Source of the DNA: VRUE01 sp035557635
GTDB lineage: Bacteria > Actinomycetota > Thermoleophilia > Solirubrobacterales > 70-9
DNA: 64,000 nt
Assembly (NCBI GenBank): GCA_035557635.1
Contig: DATMDR010000049.1
Coordinates: forward strand, 1-64,000
Reading direction: 5' to 3'
Part shown: one piece after another, positions 15,400 through 23,078 of the stretch
Layout of the letters: each line of letters begins with the position of its first letter
How positions within the stretch are numbered: position 1 is the first letter of the stretch
Program-made: the position numbers and the translations under genes
The notes under the pieces: generated by a model
Databases searched by the model: none
What the model saw: the letters and a program-made list of their open reading frames with translations, nothing else
Told to the model about the DNA's origin: nothing

Positions 15400-16023
15400 T
15401 CAGAGGATGTAAACCGAGACGTAGACGATGATCCACATCACGTCGACGAAGTGCCAGTAGATACCCGGCACCTCGACCCCAAGGTGGTCCTCCGCGGCGG
15501 GGCCGAAATGGCCGCGGAAAGCACGGATCGTGGCGAAGCTGAGCAGCGCCAGGCCGACGAAGACGTGGGCGCCGTGCAGGCCGGTGAGGCCGTAGAAGAT
15601 CGAGCCGAAGGCGAGATCGCGGGCGGCGAAGCCGATGTGCGCGTACTCGTTGACTTGGATGAAGAGGAAGGTGGCGCCGAGAAGAAGGGTGAGGACCAGG
15701 CCGAGCTTCAGCCCGGTGCGATTCCCCTTGCGCACCGACTCGAGCGCGTAGTGGATGGTGAAGCTCGAAGAGACGAGGATCGCGGTGTTGATCCCGGCCA
15801 CCGCGACCGGCAGCTCGTAGGGCTCGGGCGGCCAGCTCGGCGGGTCGACGACGACCCGCAGGAAAAAGTAGGCGGCGAAGAAGGCGCCGAACAGCATCAC
15901 CTCGGAGACGATGAAGAGCAGGATTCCCAGGGTCTGGCGGTCGATCCGCGAGCTCTGGTGGGCCTCGGGCGGGCCGTGGTGCTCGTCGTGGGAGTGGCCC
16001 ACGGCGACGGTGGCGCTCTCCAT
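15400..16023 (-). CDS. ctaE: Cytochrome c oxidase subunit III
   Basis: A 207-residue membrane protein with five helices. Typical subunit III features are LLFIVSEVMLFGAFFAAYFF, the lipid-binding region GLHGAHVFVGLALL, and the C-terminal VPGIYWHFVDVMWIIVYVSVYI. The N-terminus is histidine-rich (GHSHDEHHGPPEAH). It starts with an ATG overlapping the stop of the tandem stress-domain gene (ATGA), so it is translationally coupled to a gene that is not a usual oxidase component. Confidence 0.95.
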   Translation of the reverse strand: MESATVAVGHSHDEHHGPPEAHQSSRIDRQTLGILLFIVSEVMLFGAFFAAYFFLRVVVDPPSWPPEPYELPVAVAGINTAILVSSSFTIHYALESVRKGNRTGLKLGLVLTLLLGATFLFIQVNEYAHIGFAARDLAFGSIFYGLTGLHGAHVFVGLALLSFATIRAFRGHFGPAAEDHLGVEVPGIYWHFVDVMWIIVYVSVYIL

Positions 16024-16901
16024 CAGCTGGTTTCCTCTCCCTCGGCAACTGCGGCGGCGACGGCGGCCGCCGGCCTTCCGACCTCGAGATGCTCGACGGT
16101 CTTGTCGGTGATCTCGCGAACCCGGCCGACCAGGTCCTCCTCGAGCCAGCGTGAGGTCTCGCCGGCGAAGGTCGAGATCAGCACCTCGTCGATTCGGTAG
16201 TGCTCGATCGCGTTCTTCACGGCATGGAACGGATCGGGGCTCATCGGCTGGCCGGTGGCGTCGACGTCGGCTCGGTAGAGCTCGGCGAGGGTGGAGGCGA
16301 GGTCGCGGACGATCTGCGCTTCCGAGACGTCCTCGGAGCGGGGACAGACGATCGTGAAACGGTGCGGATGGCCCGCGGCGCGTTCCTTCAACCGGGTGAC
16401 CAGATCCGGGGCCGCAACCGTCTGGGTGGCGACGACGAGAGTGTGGTTGACCTCCCAGCTGACCGCGTCGTCTTCGATACGCACCGGGATGTGGGTGACG
16501 GCGACGTCCGGCTCGAAGCGAGCCCGTGCCCACTCCACTAGGTCCTTGCGGGTCAGCCCGAAGCGGGTGTCGTAGAGGCAGGAGAGAAGAACCTCGCCCG
16601 GATCGTGGGCGCGCACGGCGTCGTCCAGGGCGAGCGCCGGATCGGGATCCATCACCTCGCCGATCGAGTCGATTCCGTACTCGGAGAGGATCGACATCGT
16701 CACCTCGACCCGCGCCCGAGCGGCATCGCGCAGGTCACCGGGGTCGACAACCTGACCGACGGCCGGCCGGTTCTGCGGCGCCGCGACGGCGACGAAGGGG
16801 ACCTGATCGGCCCGCTCGCGGACCGCCTGTAGAAGCTTGCGACCGCCTGCGACCTCGTTGAGGAAGACGAGCAGGGGCCGGGCGTCGGATGGGGCGCTCA
16901 T
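16023..16901 (-). CDS. Tandem UspA-like domain protein inside the oxidase operon
   Basis: A soluble 292-residue protein with two copies of a stress-protein-like domain. The first half begins PLLVFLNEVAGGRKLLQAV and has DDAVRAHDPGEVLLSCLYD; the second begins TLVVATQTVAAPDLVTRL and has VKNAIEHYRIDEVLISTFAGE followed by SRWLEEDLVGRV. The same motifs occur in the membrane-anchored protein at 14636. It is coupled by 4-base overlaps to ctaD upstream and ctaE downstream, so it is made together with the oxidase. The role is unknown; nucleotide sensing or oxidase regulation would fit. The ATG at 16901 is the one that gives the ctaD overlap. Confidence 0.75.
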   Translation of the reverse strand: MSAPSDARPLLVFLNEVAGGRKLLQAVRERADQVPFVAVAAPQNRPAVGQVVDPGDLRDAARARVEVTMSILSEYGIDSIGEVMDPDPALALDDAVRAHDPGEVLLSCLYDTRFGLTRKDLVEWARARFEPDVAVTHIPVRIEDDAVSWEVNHTLVVATQTVAAPDLVTRLKERAAGHPHRFTIVCPRSEDVSEAQIVRDLASTLAELYRADVDATGQPMSPDPFHAVKNAIEHYRIDEVLISTFAGETSRWLEEDLVGRVREITDKTVEHLEVGRPAAAVAAAVAEGEETS

Positions 16902-18805
16902 GTCGAGGTACCCACCGTGGTCGGCTCCGGTTTGGCGACCTCTGCGCCTTCGCCGGCCATGATCGCGTGGCGGGCGCCTGGCACGCCGAACTCGTAGGGA
17001 CCGCCGACCACGCGCGGGATCTCGTCGAAGTTGAAGATCGGCGGCGGCGAGGAGACCTGCCACTCGATCGTCTTCGCGCGCCAGGGGTTGGCCTCGGCCC
17101 GGGGACCGTACTTCCAGCTGACGATCATGTTGTAGAGGAAGACGAGCTGCACGGCACCGAGCAGGAAGGCGCCGAAGCTGATCAGCAGGTTCCACTCGCC
17201 GAACTGGGTGGCGTAGTCGGCGACGCGCCGCGGCATCCCGTCCATACCCACCCAGTGCATCGGGATGAAGGTGAGCCAGGTGCCGATGACGGTGCCCCAG
17301 AAGTGGACCCGGCCGAGCCGCTCGTCGTACATCCGCCCGGTCATCTTCGGGAACCAGTGGTAGACGCCGGCGAAGATCGTGAAGACCGAGCCGCCGAAGA
17401 GCACGAAGTGGATGTGGGCGACGATGAAATAGGTGTCCGAGACGTGGATGTCGATCGGCACCATGCCCAGCATCACGCCGCTGATCCCGCCGATCGTGAA
17501 GGTGACGATGAAGGCGAGCGCGAACAGCATCGAGGTCGAGTACGTATGGATCTTGCCGAAGTAGAGGGTGCCCAGCCAGGAGAAGATCTTGATCCCGGTC
17601 GGCACCGCGATCAGCAGGGTGGTGATCATCATCGGCACCCGCAGCCAGCTAAACATGCCGGCGACGAACATGTGGTGCGCCCAGACCGAGTAGCTGAGGA
17701 CGACGATCCCGATCAGCGCCAGAGCCATCAACCGGTAGCCGAAGATCGGCTTGCGGGCGTGGGTCGAGATGACCTCGCTGATGATCCCGAAGCCGGGCAG
17801 CATCATGATGTAGACGGCTGGGTGCGAGTAGAACCAGAAGATGTGCTGGTAGCTGACCACGTCGCCCCCGGCCGCAAACTCGAAGAAGTTGGTGTGAAGG
17901 ACGCGGTCGAAGAGGACCATGAACTGGGCGCCGGCGATGAACGGAGTCGCGGCGACGACCAGCAGCGAGGTGGAAAGATTGGCCCAGACCAGCAGCGGCA
18001 TCCGCCAGAAGGTCATTCCGGGCGCACGCATGGTGATGATCGTGACCAGGAAATTAAGGGCGGTCGCGATCGAGGAGGCGCCGGCGAACTGCACGCCTAT
18101 GTTGAAGAACGATTGCCCGATCGGCGCCCCCGTGGAGAGCGGCACGTAGCCGGTCCAGCCGGTGTCGAAGGCGCCGCCCGGAGCGAGGTAGCTGCCGATG
18201 AAGAGCAGGCCGGCCAGCGGCAGCATCCAGAAGCTGAGTGCGTTGAGCCGCGGGAAGGCCATGTCCGGCGCGCCGATCATCAGCGGCAGGACGTAGTTGG
18301 CGAGCCCGGCGAAGACCGGGATCACGAAGACGAAGATCATCAGCACCGCGTGCGTCGAGAAGAGCCCGTTGTAGGTGCTCGGGTCGACGATCTGCGAGCC
18401 GGGCTGGGCCAGCTCGGCCCGGATCAGCATCGCCAGCAGGCCGCCGATGAAGAAGAAGAAGAAGGTGGTGACGACGTACTGGATGCCGATCACCTTGTGA
18501 TCGGTGTTGAAGCGGAAGTAGTCGCGCCAGCTGGTCGCCCCGTGCTGGGAGTGGTCCTCGGGGACGGTCGGCATCCCCGCCGCCCAGCGCAGCCAGTAGT
18601 CGAAGCAGCCGAAGCCGAGAAGGAAGCCGAGCGGGCCGGTGATCAGCGGCACCACCACGTGCGGGTAGCCGGTCTGCTCGGTCTGGAAGACGTCGAGGCC
18701 GGAGATCGCGCGCAGCACGACGACAAGGCCGAAGCCGAACGCAGCGCCCAGCAACGTGCCGAGCGCGCCCCTAATCCACCCTGGCTGCTTGATCGCGGTC
18801 ACCAT
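16898..18805 (-). CDS. ctaD: Cytochrome c oxidase subunit I (A2-type heme-copper oxidase)
   Basis: The catalytic subunit, 635 residues. All ligands are present: H152 (heme a, STHAVLMIF), H328 (CuB) and Y332 in YSHPAVY, H377/H378 (CuB, WAHHMF), H464 (heme a3) and H466 (heme a) in VAHIHFV. YSHPAVY in place of HPEVY means the helix VI glutamate is replaced by the Tyr-Ser arrangement of A2-type enzymes. About 100 extra N-terminal residues carry two added membrane helices. It pumps protons while reducing oxygen. It is preceded by ctaC (32-base gap) and overlaps the tandem stress-domain gene by 4 bases. Confidence 0.97.
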   Translation of the reverse strand: MVTAIKQPGWIRGALGTLLGAAFGFGLVVVLRAISGLDVFQTEQTGYPHVVVPLITGPLGFLLGFGCFDYWLRWAAGMPTVPEDHSQHGATSWRDYFRFNTDHKVIGIQYVVTTFFFFFIGGLLAMLIRAELAQPGSQIVDPSTYNGLFSTHAVLMIFVFVIPVFAGLANYVLPLMIGAPDMAFPRLNALSFWMLPLAGLLFIGSYLAPGGAFDTGWTGYVPLSTGAPIGQSFFNIGVQFAGASSIATALNFLVTIITMRAPGMTFWRMPLLVWANLSTSLLVVAATPFIAGAQFMVLFDRVLHTNFFEFAAGGDVVSYQHIFWFYSHPAVYIMMLPGFGIISEVISTHARKPIFGYRLMALALIGIVVLSYSVWAHHMFVAGMFSWLRVPMMITTLLIAVPTGIKIFSWLGTLYFGKIHTYSTSMLFALAFIVTFTIGGISGVMLGMVPIDIHVSDTYFIVAHIHFVLFGGSVFTIFAGVYHWFPKMTGRMYDERLGRVHFWGTVIGTWLTFIPMHWVGMDGMPRRVADYATQFGEWNLLISFGAFLLGAVQLVFLYNMIVSWKYGPRAEANPWRAKTIEWQVSSPPPIFNFDEIPRVVGGPYEFGVPGARHAIMAGEGAEVAKPEPTTVGTST

Positions 18806-18837
18806 CTACTCGGTTCCTCCATTATGCCGAGGCCGCA

Positions 18838-19629
18838 CTACGCGCCTCCGGCGCCAACCGGGATCGGGTCGGCCTCGGTGTCCTGGCCGATCGACTCTTT
18901 GAACGGCGCCGGCACTTTCTGCTCCAGCTCGCCGACCCATTTGCGGAACTCGGCCGCCGGCTCGACGACCACGGTGGCGCGCATCGTGGAGTGGCCGAAG
19001 CCGCAGAGCTCGGTGCAGACCAGCTGGTAGGTCCCGGGCTTGTCGGGCGTGACGATCGCCGTCGTCGTGATCCCGGGGACAGCGTCCTTCTTGATCCGCC
19101 ACTCCTGCACCCAGAAGGAGTGGATCACGTCCTGGGCGTGCAACTTGAAGTGGACCTGGCGGTCGAGCGGCACGTGCAGCTCTCCCTCGGACCAGACTTC
19201 GTCCTTGCCGGGATAGCCGAAGCTCCAGGCGAACTGCTGGGCGAAGACCTGGACCGTGAGCGGGTTCTCGGCCGGCTCCTCGATGTCCTCCAGGACCGCC
19301 CAGCTGTAGCCGGCGCCGAAGAGGACGATGATCGTCGGGATCACGGTCCAGGCGATCTCGAGCCGGGTATTGCCGTGGATCGGCTCGCCGTCGGACTCGT
19401 CGCCCGGCTTGGCTTTGAACTTCCACAGCGCGTAGAAGAGCATCACCATCACCAGCGAGAAGACGAAGGCCGAGAGGACGATCATCACGTCCAGCAGCGT
19501 GTCGATCGGGGCCGCGGCGGTGGAGGCGCCCTGGCCGTTCCAGTTGATCGGCACCATCACGACGGAAATGACCACGGTCAGCGCAATCGTGGCGGCGAGC
19601 ATCTTCGCTATCGGGAGGCGTCCGATCAT
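18838..19629 (-). CDS. ctaC: Cytochrome c oxidase subunit II (CuA)
   Basis: A 263-residue protein that accepts electrons from cytochrome c. It has an N-terminal helix (about 8-28), two membrane helices (about 44-70 and 92-112) and a cupredoxin domain. The CuA site is complete: the histidine in DVIHSFWVQEW and the loop CTELCGFGHSTM with two cysteines, glutamate, histidine and methionine. It is the intact counterpart of the CuA-less protein at 7153. It starts 15 bases after the glycosyltransferase stop and leads the ctaC-ctaD-stress domain-ctaE run. Confidence 0.96.
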   Translation of the reverse strand: MIGRLPIAKMLAATIALTVVISVVMVPINWNGQGASTAAAPIDTLLDVMIVLSAFVFSLVMVMLFYALWKFKAKPGDESDGEPIHGNTRLEIAWTVIPTIIVLFGAGYSWAVLEDIEEPAENPLTVQVFAQQFAWSFGYPGKDEVWSEGELHVPLDRQVHFKLHAQDVIHSFWVQEWRIKKDAVPGITTTAIVTPDKPGTYQLVCTELCGFGHSTMRATVVVEPAAEFRKWVGELEQKVPAPFKESIGQDTEADPIPVGAGGA

Positions 19630-19644
19630 CGGCGGGCGCGCATT

Positions 19645-20991
19645 CTATGCAAGCGGCAGACGGTCAAGCTCGCCTCGCGAGGCGGCGATCACGCCGCGCG
19701 CAACGCCCTCCCAGCTCCAGAGCCGCCGAGCTGTCTCCGCAAGCTGCCGGCGAGCTCCCTCTCGCTCAGCCTCGGACAAGCGGAGCCACCCGTTCAGACG
19801 CGCGGCAATCGCCTCCACCGCCCCGATCTCAACCGGGAACGAGGTCAGCGAACCAACCTCGGACGGCAGCGCTGCCGCCAGCTGCCGCGAGACCTCGAGC
19901 ATCCCCGAGTGCCCCGCCGACACCGGCAGCACTCCGCAGGCCGCCGCCTCTGCGGCGACCATTCCGAACGCCTCCGGAAACGTACTCGGCATCACCAGCG
20001 CCTCGGCGCCGGGCAACAGCTCCGCCACCTCGTCGTGCTCCAGGCGGCCAATGAGCTCGACGGATCCGGCCATCCCTCGCGCCACCCCCAGATAGCCGGG
20101 CGGCGGATCGCCCAGGAACGCGGAGAGGATCGGCAGCGGCTCCCCCTCCCCGCCCTCGAGCCCTCGCCCAAGTCTGGCGACCTCGCGCGCATCGTCGAGG
20201 TCGCCGCGATCGAGCGCCGCCAGCAATCTCCGCAACCCGTCCTCGTACTCGCCAAACCCCGCAATCTGCAACCGCGCCTCCGGGTGCTCGGCAAGCACCA
20301 GCGGCCACGCCGCCAGCAGCAAATCGACCCCCTTGGACACGATCAGCTTTCCCACGAAAACGATCCGAGCCAGGGGAACCCCCTCCCGGTCCCCCGGCCT
20401 GAACTTCTCTGGGTCAAGCCCGGGCGGTCCTAGTCTCGTCTTCTCCTCTAGGCCGGGGACACCCGGCAACGCTGCCCATAGGGACTCGGCTGTGTGACGG
20501 GAACCGACGAGGACGCCGGAAGCGGCGTTCATGCCCTCTTCTGCGTAGGACAGGAAACGGGGATGGGGCTTGACCGTGTACTCGAGGGCGGAGCCGTGAA
20601 CCTTGGCAGCGAAGCGGTCGATACCCGCGCGAGCGAGGATCGCTGGCCCCATGACGAGATGACCCCCGAGAGCGGCATCGAAGCCGCCAGTGCAGGCCGC
20701 CACCTCTCGAACAGCGGCCACATTGGCGTCGAGGTAGCGACCCAGCTCCTCGTCGGTGAGTTCAGGGTAGGCCTTGACCTCGAAGCCCTCGTACGGATCC
20801 TTGACATAGACGGGAAGCAACCCATGGATATCTGGGTTGTGAATCTCGACGCCCTCGATCCGGACCTGCCGGTCCTGGCAGAAGAGATGGACCTCATGTC
20901 CAAGCTGGACCAAGGCCCGAGCGAGATTCGCCGTGTAGATGTTGCTGCCGGTGCCGCGCAGCATGTAGCCGTGGAAGAGGAGGACGCGCAT
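19645..20991 (-). CDS. Glycosyltransferase, GT4 family
   Basis: A soluble 448-residue GT-B glycosyltransferase. The N-terminal acceptor domain begins MRVLLFHGYMLRGTGSNIYT with the glycine-rich loop after the first strand. The donor domain has IVFVGKLIVSKGVDLLLAA and the EX7E-type motif PSTFPEAFGMVAAEAAACG that binds the nucleotide sugar. ATG 20991 is chosen because the open frame upstream is arginine-rich and not protein-like. It is divergent from the small zinc-ribbon gene (32 bases away) and lies directly upstream of ctaC. The sugar and acceptor are unknown. Confidence 0.88.
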   Translation of the reverse strand: MRVLLFHGYMLRGTGSNIYTANLARALVQLGHEVHLFCQDRQVRIEGVEIHNPDIHGLLPVYVKDPYEGFEVKAYPELTDEELGRYLDANVAAVREVAACTGGFDAALGGHLVMGPAILARAGIDRFAAKVHGSALEYTVKPHPRFLSYAEEGMNAASGVLVGSRHTAESLWAALPGVPGLEEKTRLGPPGLDPEKFRPGDREGVPLARIVFVGKLIVSKGVDLLLAAWPLVLAEHPEARLQIAGFGEYEDGLRRLLAALDRGDLDDAREVARLGRGLEGGEGEPLPILSAFLGDPPPGYLGVARGMAGSVELIGRLEHDEVAELLPGAEALVMPSTFPEAFGMVAAEAAACGVLPVSAGHSGMLEVSRQLAAALPSEVGSLTSFPVEIGAVEAIAARLNGWLRLSEAEREGARRQLAETARRLWSWEGVARGVIAASRGELDRLPLA

Positions 20992-21023
20992 CGCTGCCGC
21001 GCAAGCTATTAGTCTTCGCCGTC

Positions 21024-21287
21024 GTGAACTCGAAGCAGCTCTACCGGATGCGCGCCAAGGCCTCGGGCCGCGAGGCGCTCGCCTACGCCGAGCCCGGCGA
21101 GGTCTACCTCGATCGCGAGACCGGCGAGGAGATGGAGCCGGTGGCGTTGGCACTGCCGCTCGCCCCCTCCGCCTCCGCCCTGCCGCGCACCCCGGACAAC
21201 CTGCGCGCCTGCCGCCGCTGCGACCAGCTGATCGGCCTCGACATCAGCGACTGCCCGTACTGCGGTTTGCGTCAAGAGCCTCTTTAG
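21024..21287 (+). CDS. Small protein with C-terminal zinc-ribbon cysteines
   Basis: An 87-residue protein. The C-terminal part has two CxxC pairs, CRRCDQLIG and CPYCGLRQE, spaced as in a zinc ribbon; the N-terminal part is basic (MNSKQLYRMRAKASGRE). It has no recognised family. The GTG at 21024 begins the only good frame, and its 3' end overlaps the convergent small membrane protein gene by 4 bases. A nucleic-acid or protein-binding role is possible but unproven. Confidence 0.6.
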   Translation: MNSKQLYRMRAKASGREALAYAEPGEVYLDRETGEEMEPVALALPLAPSASALPRTPDNLRACRRCDQLIGLDISDCPYCGLRQEPL

Positions 21288-21481
21288 GACTGCCGAGCCA
21301 CGTCGTTCTTCTCGCTCCGACGGCTGACCCACTCGCCACGGAGGAGAAGCACCGCGATAGCAGCGACGATCAAGTGACTGATCACCGTTTCAGCTTCGAC
21401 AATGCTGATCAGTAGCAGGCCGCCAATCCCAAGGAGCACCGCTTGCCAAAATGCCGGGAGTCGGACAAAACATTTCATCAT
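21284..21481 (-). CDS. Small two-helix membrane protein (65 aa)
   Basis: It begins MMKCFVRLPAFWQ and has two hydrophobic helices (about residues 13-29 and 35-47) followed by a basic tail (RGEWVSRRSEKND). The double ATG overlaps the stop of the gene upstream, so the two are translationally coupled. No family is recognised. The base composition is lower in GC than in the surrounding genes. Confidence 0.5.
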   Translation of the reverse strand: MMKCFVRLPAFWQAVLLGIGGLLLISIVEAETVISHLIVAAIAVLLLRGEWVSRRSEKNDVARQS

Positions 21482-21729
21482 CCCGAGACTACCTGATCGA
21501 GAAGCGACAGCAGGTAAAAGAGCGTGCCGACTCCGAAGCCGCCAAGCCCTCCGTAGCGAACAGCCCCGTCCCGTTGGGCCTTGGAAGCGCTTGCATACAA
21601 GACATTCGCGACCACGCCTCCAACGCCAGCCATGACAATGGGTAGCTCGAGGCCGATCGACTCCGGCCACGGATTTTCCACACGGGGCAGGAGCGATATG
21701 ACGACCAGCAATAGGTCACCCGCGAGCAT
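21478..21729 (-). CDS. Small hydrophobic membrane protein (83 aa)
   Basis: From the ATG at 21729 the product has three hydrophobic stretches (MLAGDLLLVVISLL, IVMAGVGGVVANVLYA and FGVGTLFYLLSLLD) with the polar loop ASKAQRDGAVRYGG between the last two. A longer open frame reaches 21915 but would run through an intergenic inverted repeat; GTG codons shortly upstream of 21729 are alternatives. It is coupled to the 65-residue membrane protein, so the two may form a complex. Function unknown. Confidence 0.5.
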   Translation of the reverse strand: MLAGDLLLVVISLLPRVENPWPESIGLELPIVMAGVGGVVANVLYASASKAQRDGAVRYGGLGGFGVGTLFYLLSLLDQVVSG

Positions 21730-21832
21730 GCGCTCCACGCTGACGAGTAGCGACGCACGCGTGGCGCTACGAATGTGAATTTTCGCCAACGTCCTTGCCC
21801 AGGAGCTTCCGCACTTCGGGACCGTGGCGTTG

Positions 21833-21951
21833 GGAGGGTGTCGGGTACCCCGCCGCACGTTTTGCGCGGGAGGAGGACAGTGCATCGAGGCATCAGCCCG
21901 CGCACTCTCCAACAACGAGTTGCGAGTGCGGAGGGGTACCCGACGCCCTCC
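21833..21951. repeat. Imperfect 26-base inverted repeat with inner palindrome
   Basis: The arms at 21833-21858 and 21926-21951 match in 24 of 26 positions around GTCGGGTACCC, and a second short inverted repeat GCGCGGG/CCCGCGC lies inside (21864-21870 and 21897-21903). The structure lies between the stop of the secreted-protein gene (21970) and the start of the small membrane-protein pair, both on the minus strand. It could end the upstream transcript, but there is no U tract, so a palindromic repeat element is equally likely. Confidence 0.65.
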
Positions 21952-21969
21952 CTCCTACATGGCTTCGAA

Positions 21970-22737
21970 CTACGGTTGCTTGACCAGCGTCGCCGTGTAG
22001 AGCAACCGCGCGTTGGAGTAGTAGCAGCCGTAGGTCTTGGTCTTGCCGACTCCCTGCTGCGGGCGGCCTTCCTGGATATCGGCCTTGGACGAGCATTGTT
22101 TCGGCAGGCGGCTGCCGCGCCAGGTGTCTTCGTCGGAGACGTTGAAGGCGAACATCGGCGCCCAGGTCGGGATCGTCAGGGCGACCACCTGGCCGCGCAG
22201 CACGGAGAGGGGATGCTCGAGGACGAAGATCGGGGTGCTGCCGAAGTAGGGGTTGAGCAGCTCCAGCGGGCTCTGCCGGACCAGGGTGTATTTGGGCGGC
22301 TTGGAGTCCTCCACCGGCCGCAGGACGCCGATCCGCGCCTGCGAGGGCTGACCGAGGAATTCGTTGAAGAACCCGACCTCGTTGGTCGTCGTTTTGCCGC
22401 TCACCTGCGAGGGCTTCGCCAGCGTTATCGACCAGGCGACGATCTTCCCGTCAAAGGGCGCCTCGTAGGGCCGAGCCTCTCCGCCGGCGATCGCCTGGAA
22501 GCCGGTGACGTGCCCCTCGACCCGACAGGGCAGGATCTCGACGTTGTTGACGACTTTGCCGGGGCACGACGGCGGTGGGGTTTCGGCGGTCTGCCCGAGC
22601 ACGATCACCCGTGCGGGAGCCGAGCCGGCCGCACCCGGCCAGACGGCAGCGACCAGCGCCGCGAGGGCGCAGGTCAGCGCTAGCGCGCACAGCGCGCGCG
22701 TCCTGTCGAGTCGGTTTTCGCCTGCCTGGAGGGACAT
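21970..22737 (-). CDS. Secreted protein of unknown function
   Basis: A 255-residue exported protein from the ATG at 22737: basic start (MSLQAGENRLDRTR), a hydrophobic helix (about 15-34) and small residues before a likely cleavage site near GSAPA. The mature part has tryptophan/proline-rich motifs such as NEVGFFNEFLGQPSQ, LLNPYFGSTPIFVLEHPLS and VSDEDTWRGSR, and four cysteines that could form two disulphides. It resembles a recurrent uncharacterised exported family of Solirubrobacter-like genomes, from memory. It is followed by an inverted repeat. No enzymatic motif was seen. Confidence 0.65.
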   Translation of the reverse strand: MSLQAGENRLDRTRALCALALTCALAALVAAVWPGAAGSAPARVIVLGQTAETPPPSCPGKVVNNVEILPCRVEGHVTGFQAIAGGEARPYEAPFDGKIVAWSITLAKPSQVSGKTTTNEVGFFNEFLGQPSQARIGVLRPVEDSKPPKYTLVRQSPLELLNPYFGSTPIFVLEHPLSVLRGQVVALTIPTWAPMFAFNVSDEDTWRGSRLPKQCSSKADIQEGRPQQGVGKTKTYGCYYSNARLLYTATLVKQP

Positions 22738-22880
22738 CTCACCTGCAACCCGGCGGTTTCGCCAGGGTTGCGGCCTCGATTCTGCCGCCAGCGCACAGGG
22801 AACGCGGTCTCCCGGCCCGTCCTGCACGATCGCAGCCACACGGACCAGCGACACCGTCTCTGTAGGGTTGCCAGCCGGAT

Positions 22881-23078
22881 ATGGAGGTCAGCGAACGCGC
22901 AGAGGAGTTCATCCCAGCCGGGCTCGCTTCGCTCGGGATCGAGGCCGACGAGGTGGAGCTGGCGGTGATGAACGCCGCCCACGGGATGTTCTGGCCGGCG
23001 ATCCTCGATCTGCTCTCGCTCGACACCAGCGGGGTCGAGCCGGAGCGCCAGCCCGACCTCTCCAAGGCGCCGCGGTGA
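22881..23078 (+). CDS. Small AtzG/DUF4089-like protein preceding an amidase
   Basis: A 65-residue, largely helical acidic protein ending in a proline/acid tail (VEPERQPDLSKAPR). Its TGA overlaps the GTG of the amidase, so the two are made together. Short helical proteins directly before amidases (GatC, AtzG) stabilise the amidase as a small subunit, and the size, order and tail fit that pattern. This is an inference from context; the sequence itself has no diagnostic motif. Confidence 0.6.
   Translation: MEVSERAEEFIPAGLASLGIEADEVELAVMNAAHGMFWPAILDLLSLDTSGVEPERQPDLSKAPR

Noticed and set aside
16889..19030. A 713-codon plus-strand open frame opposite ctaD and ctaC
   Set aside because: Its product is dominated by H, D, E, R and G with no domain, and it mirrors the codon pattern of the real minus-strand oxidase genes; high GC makes such antisense frames long by chance.
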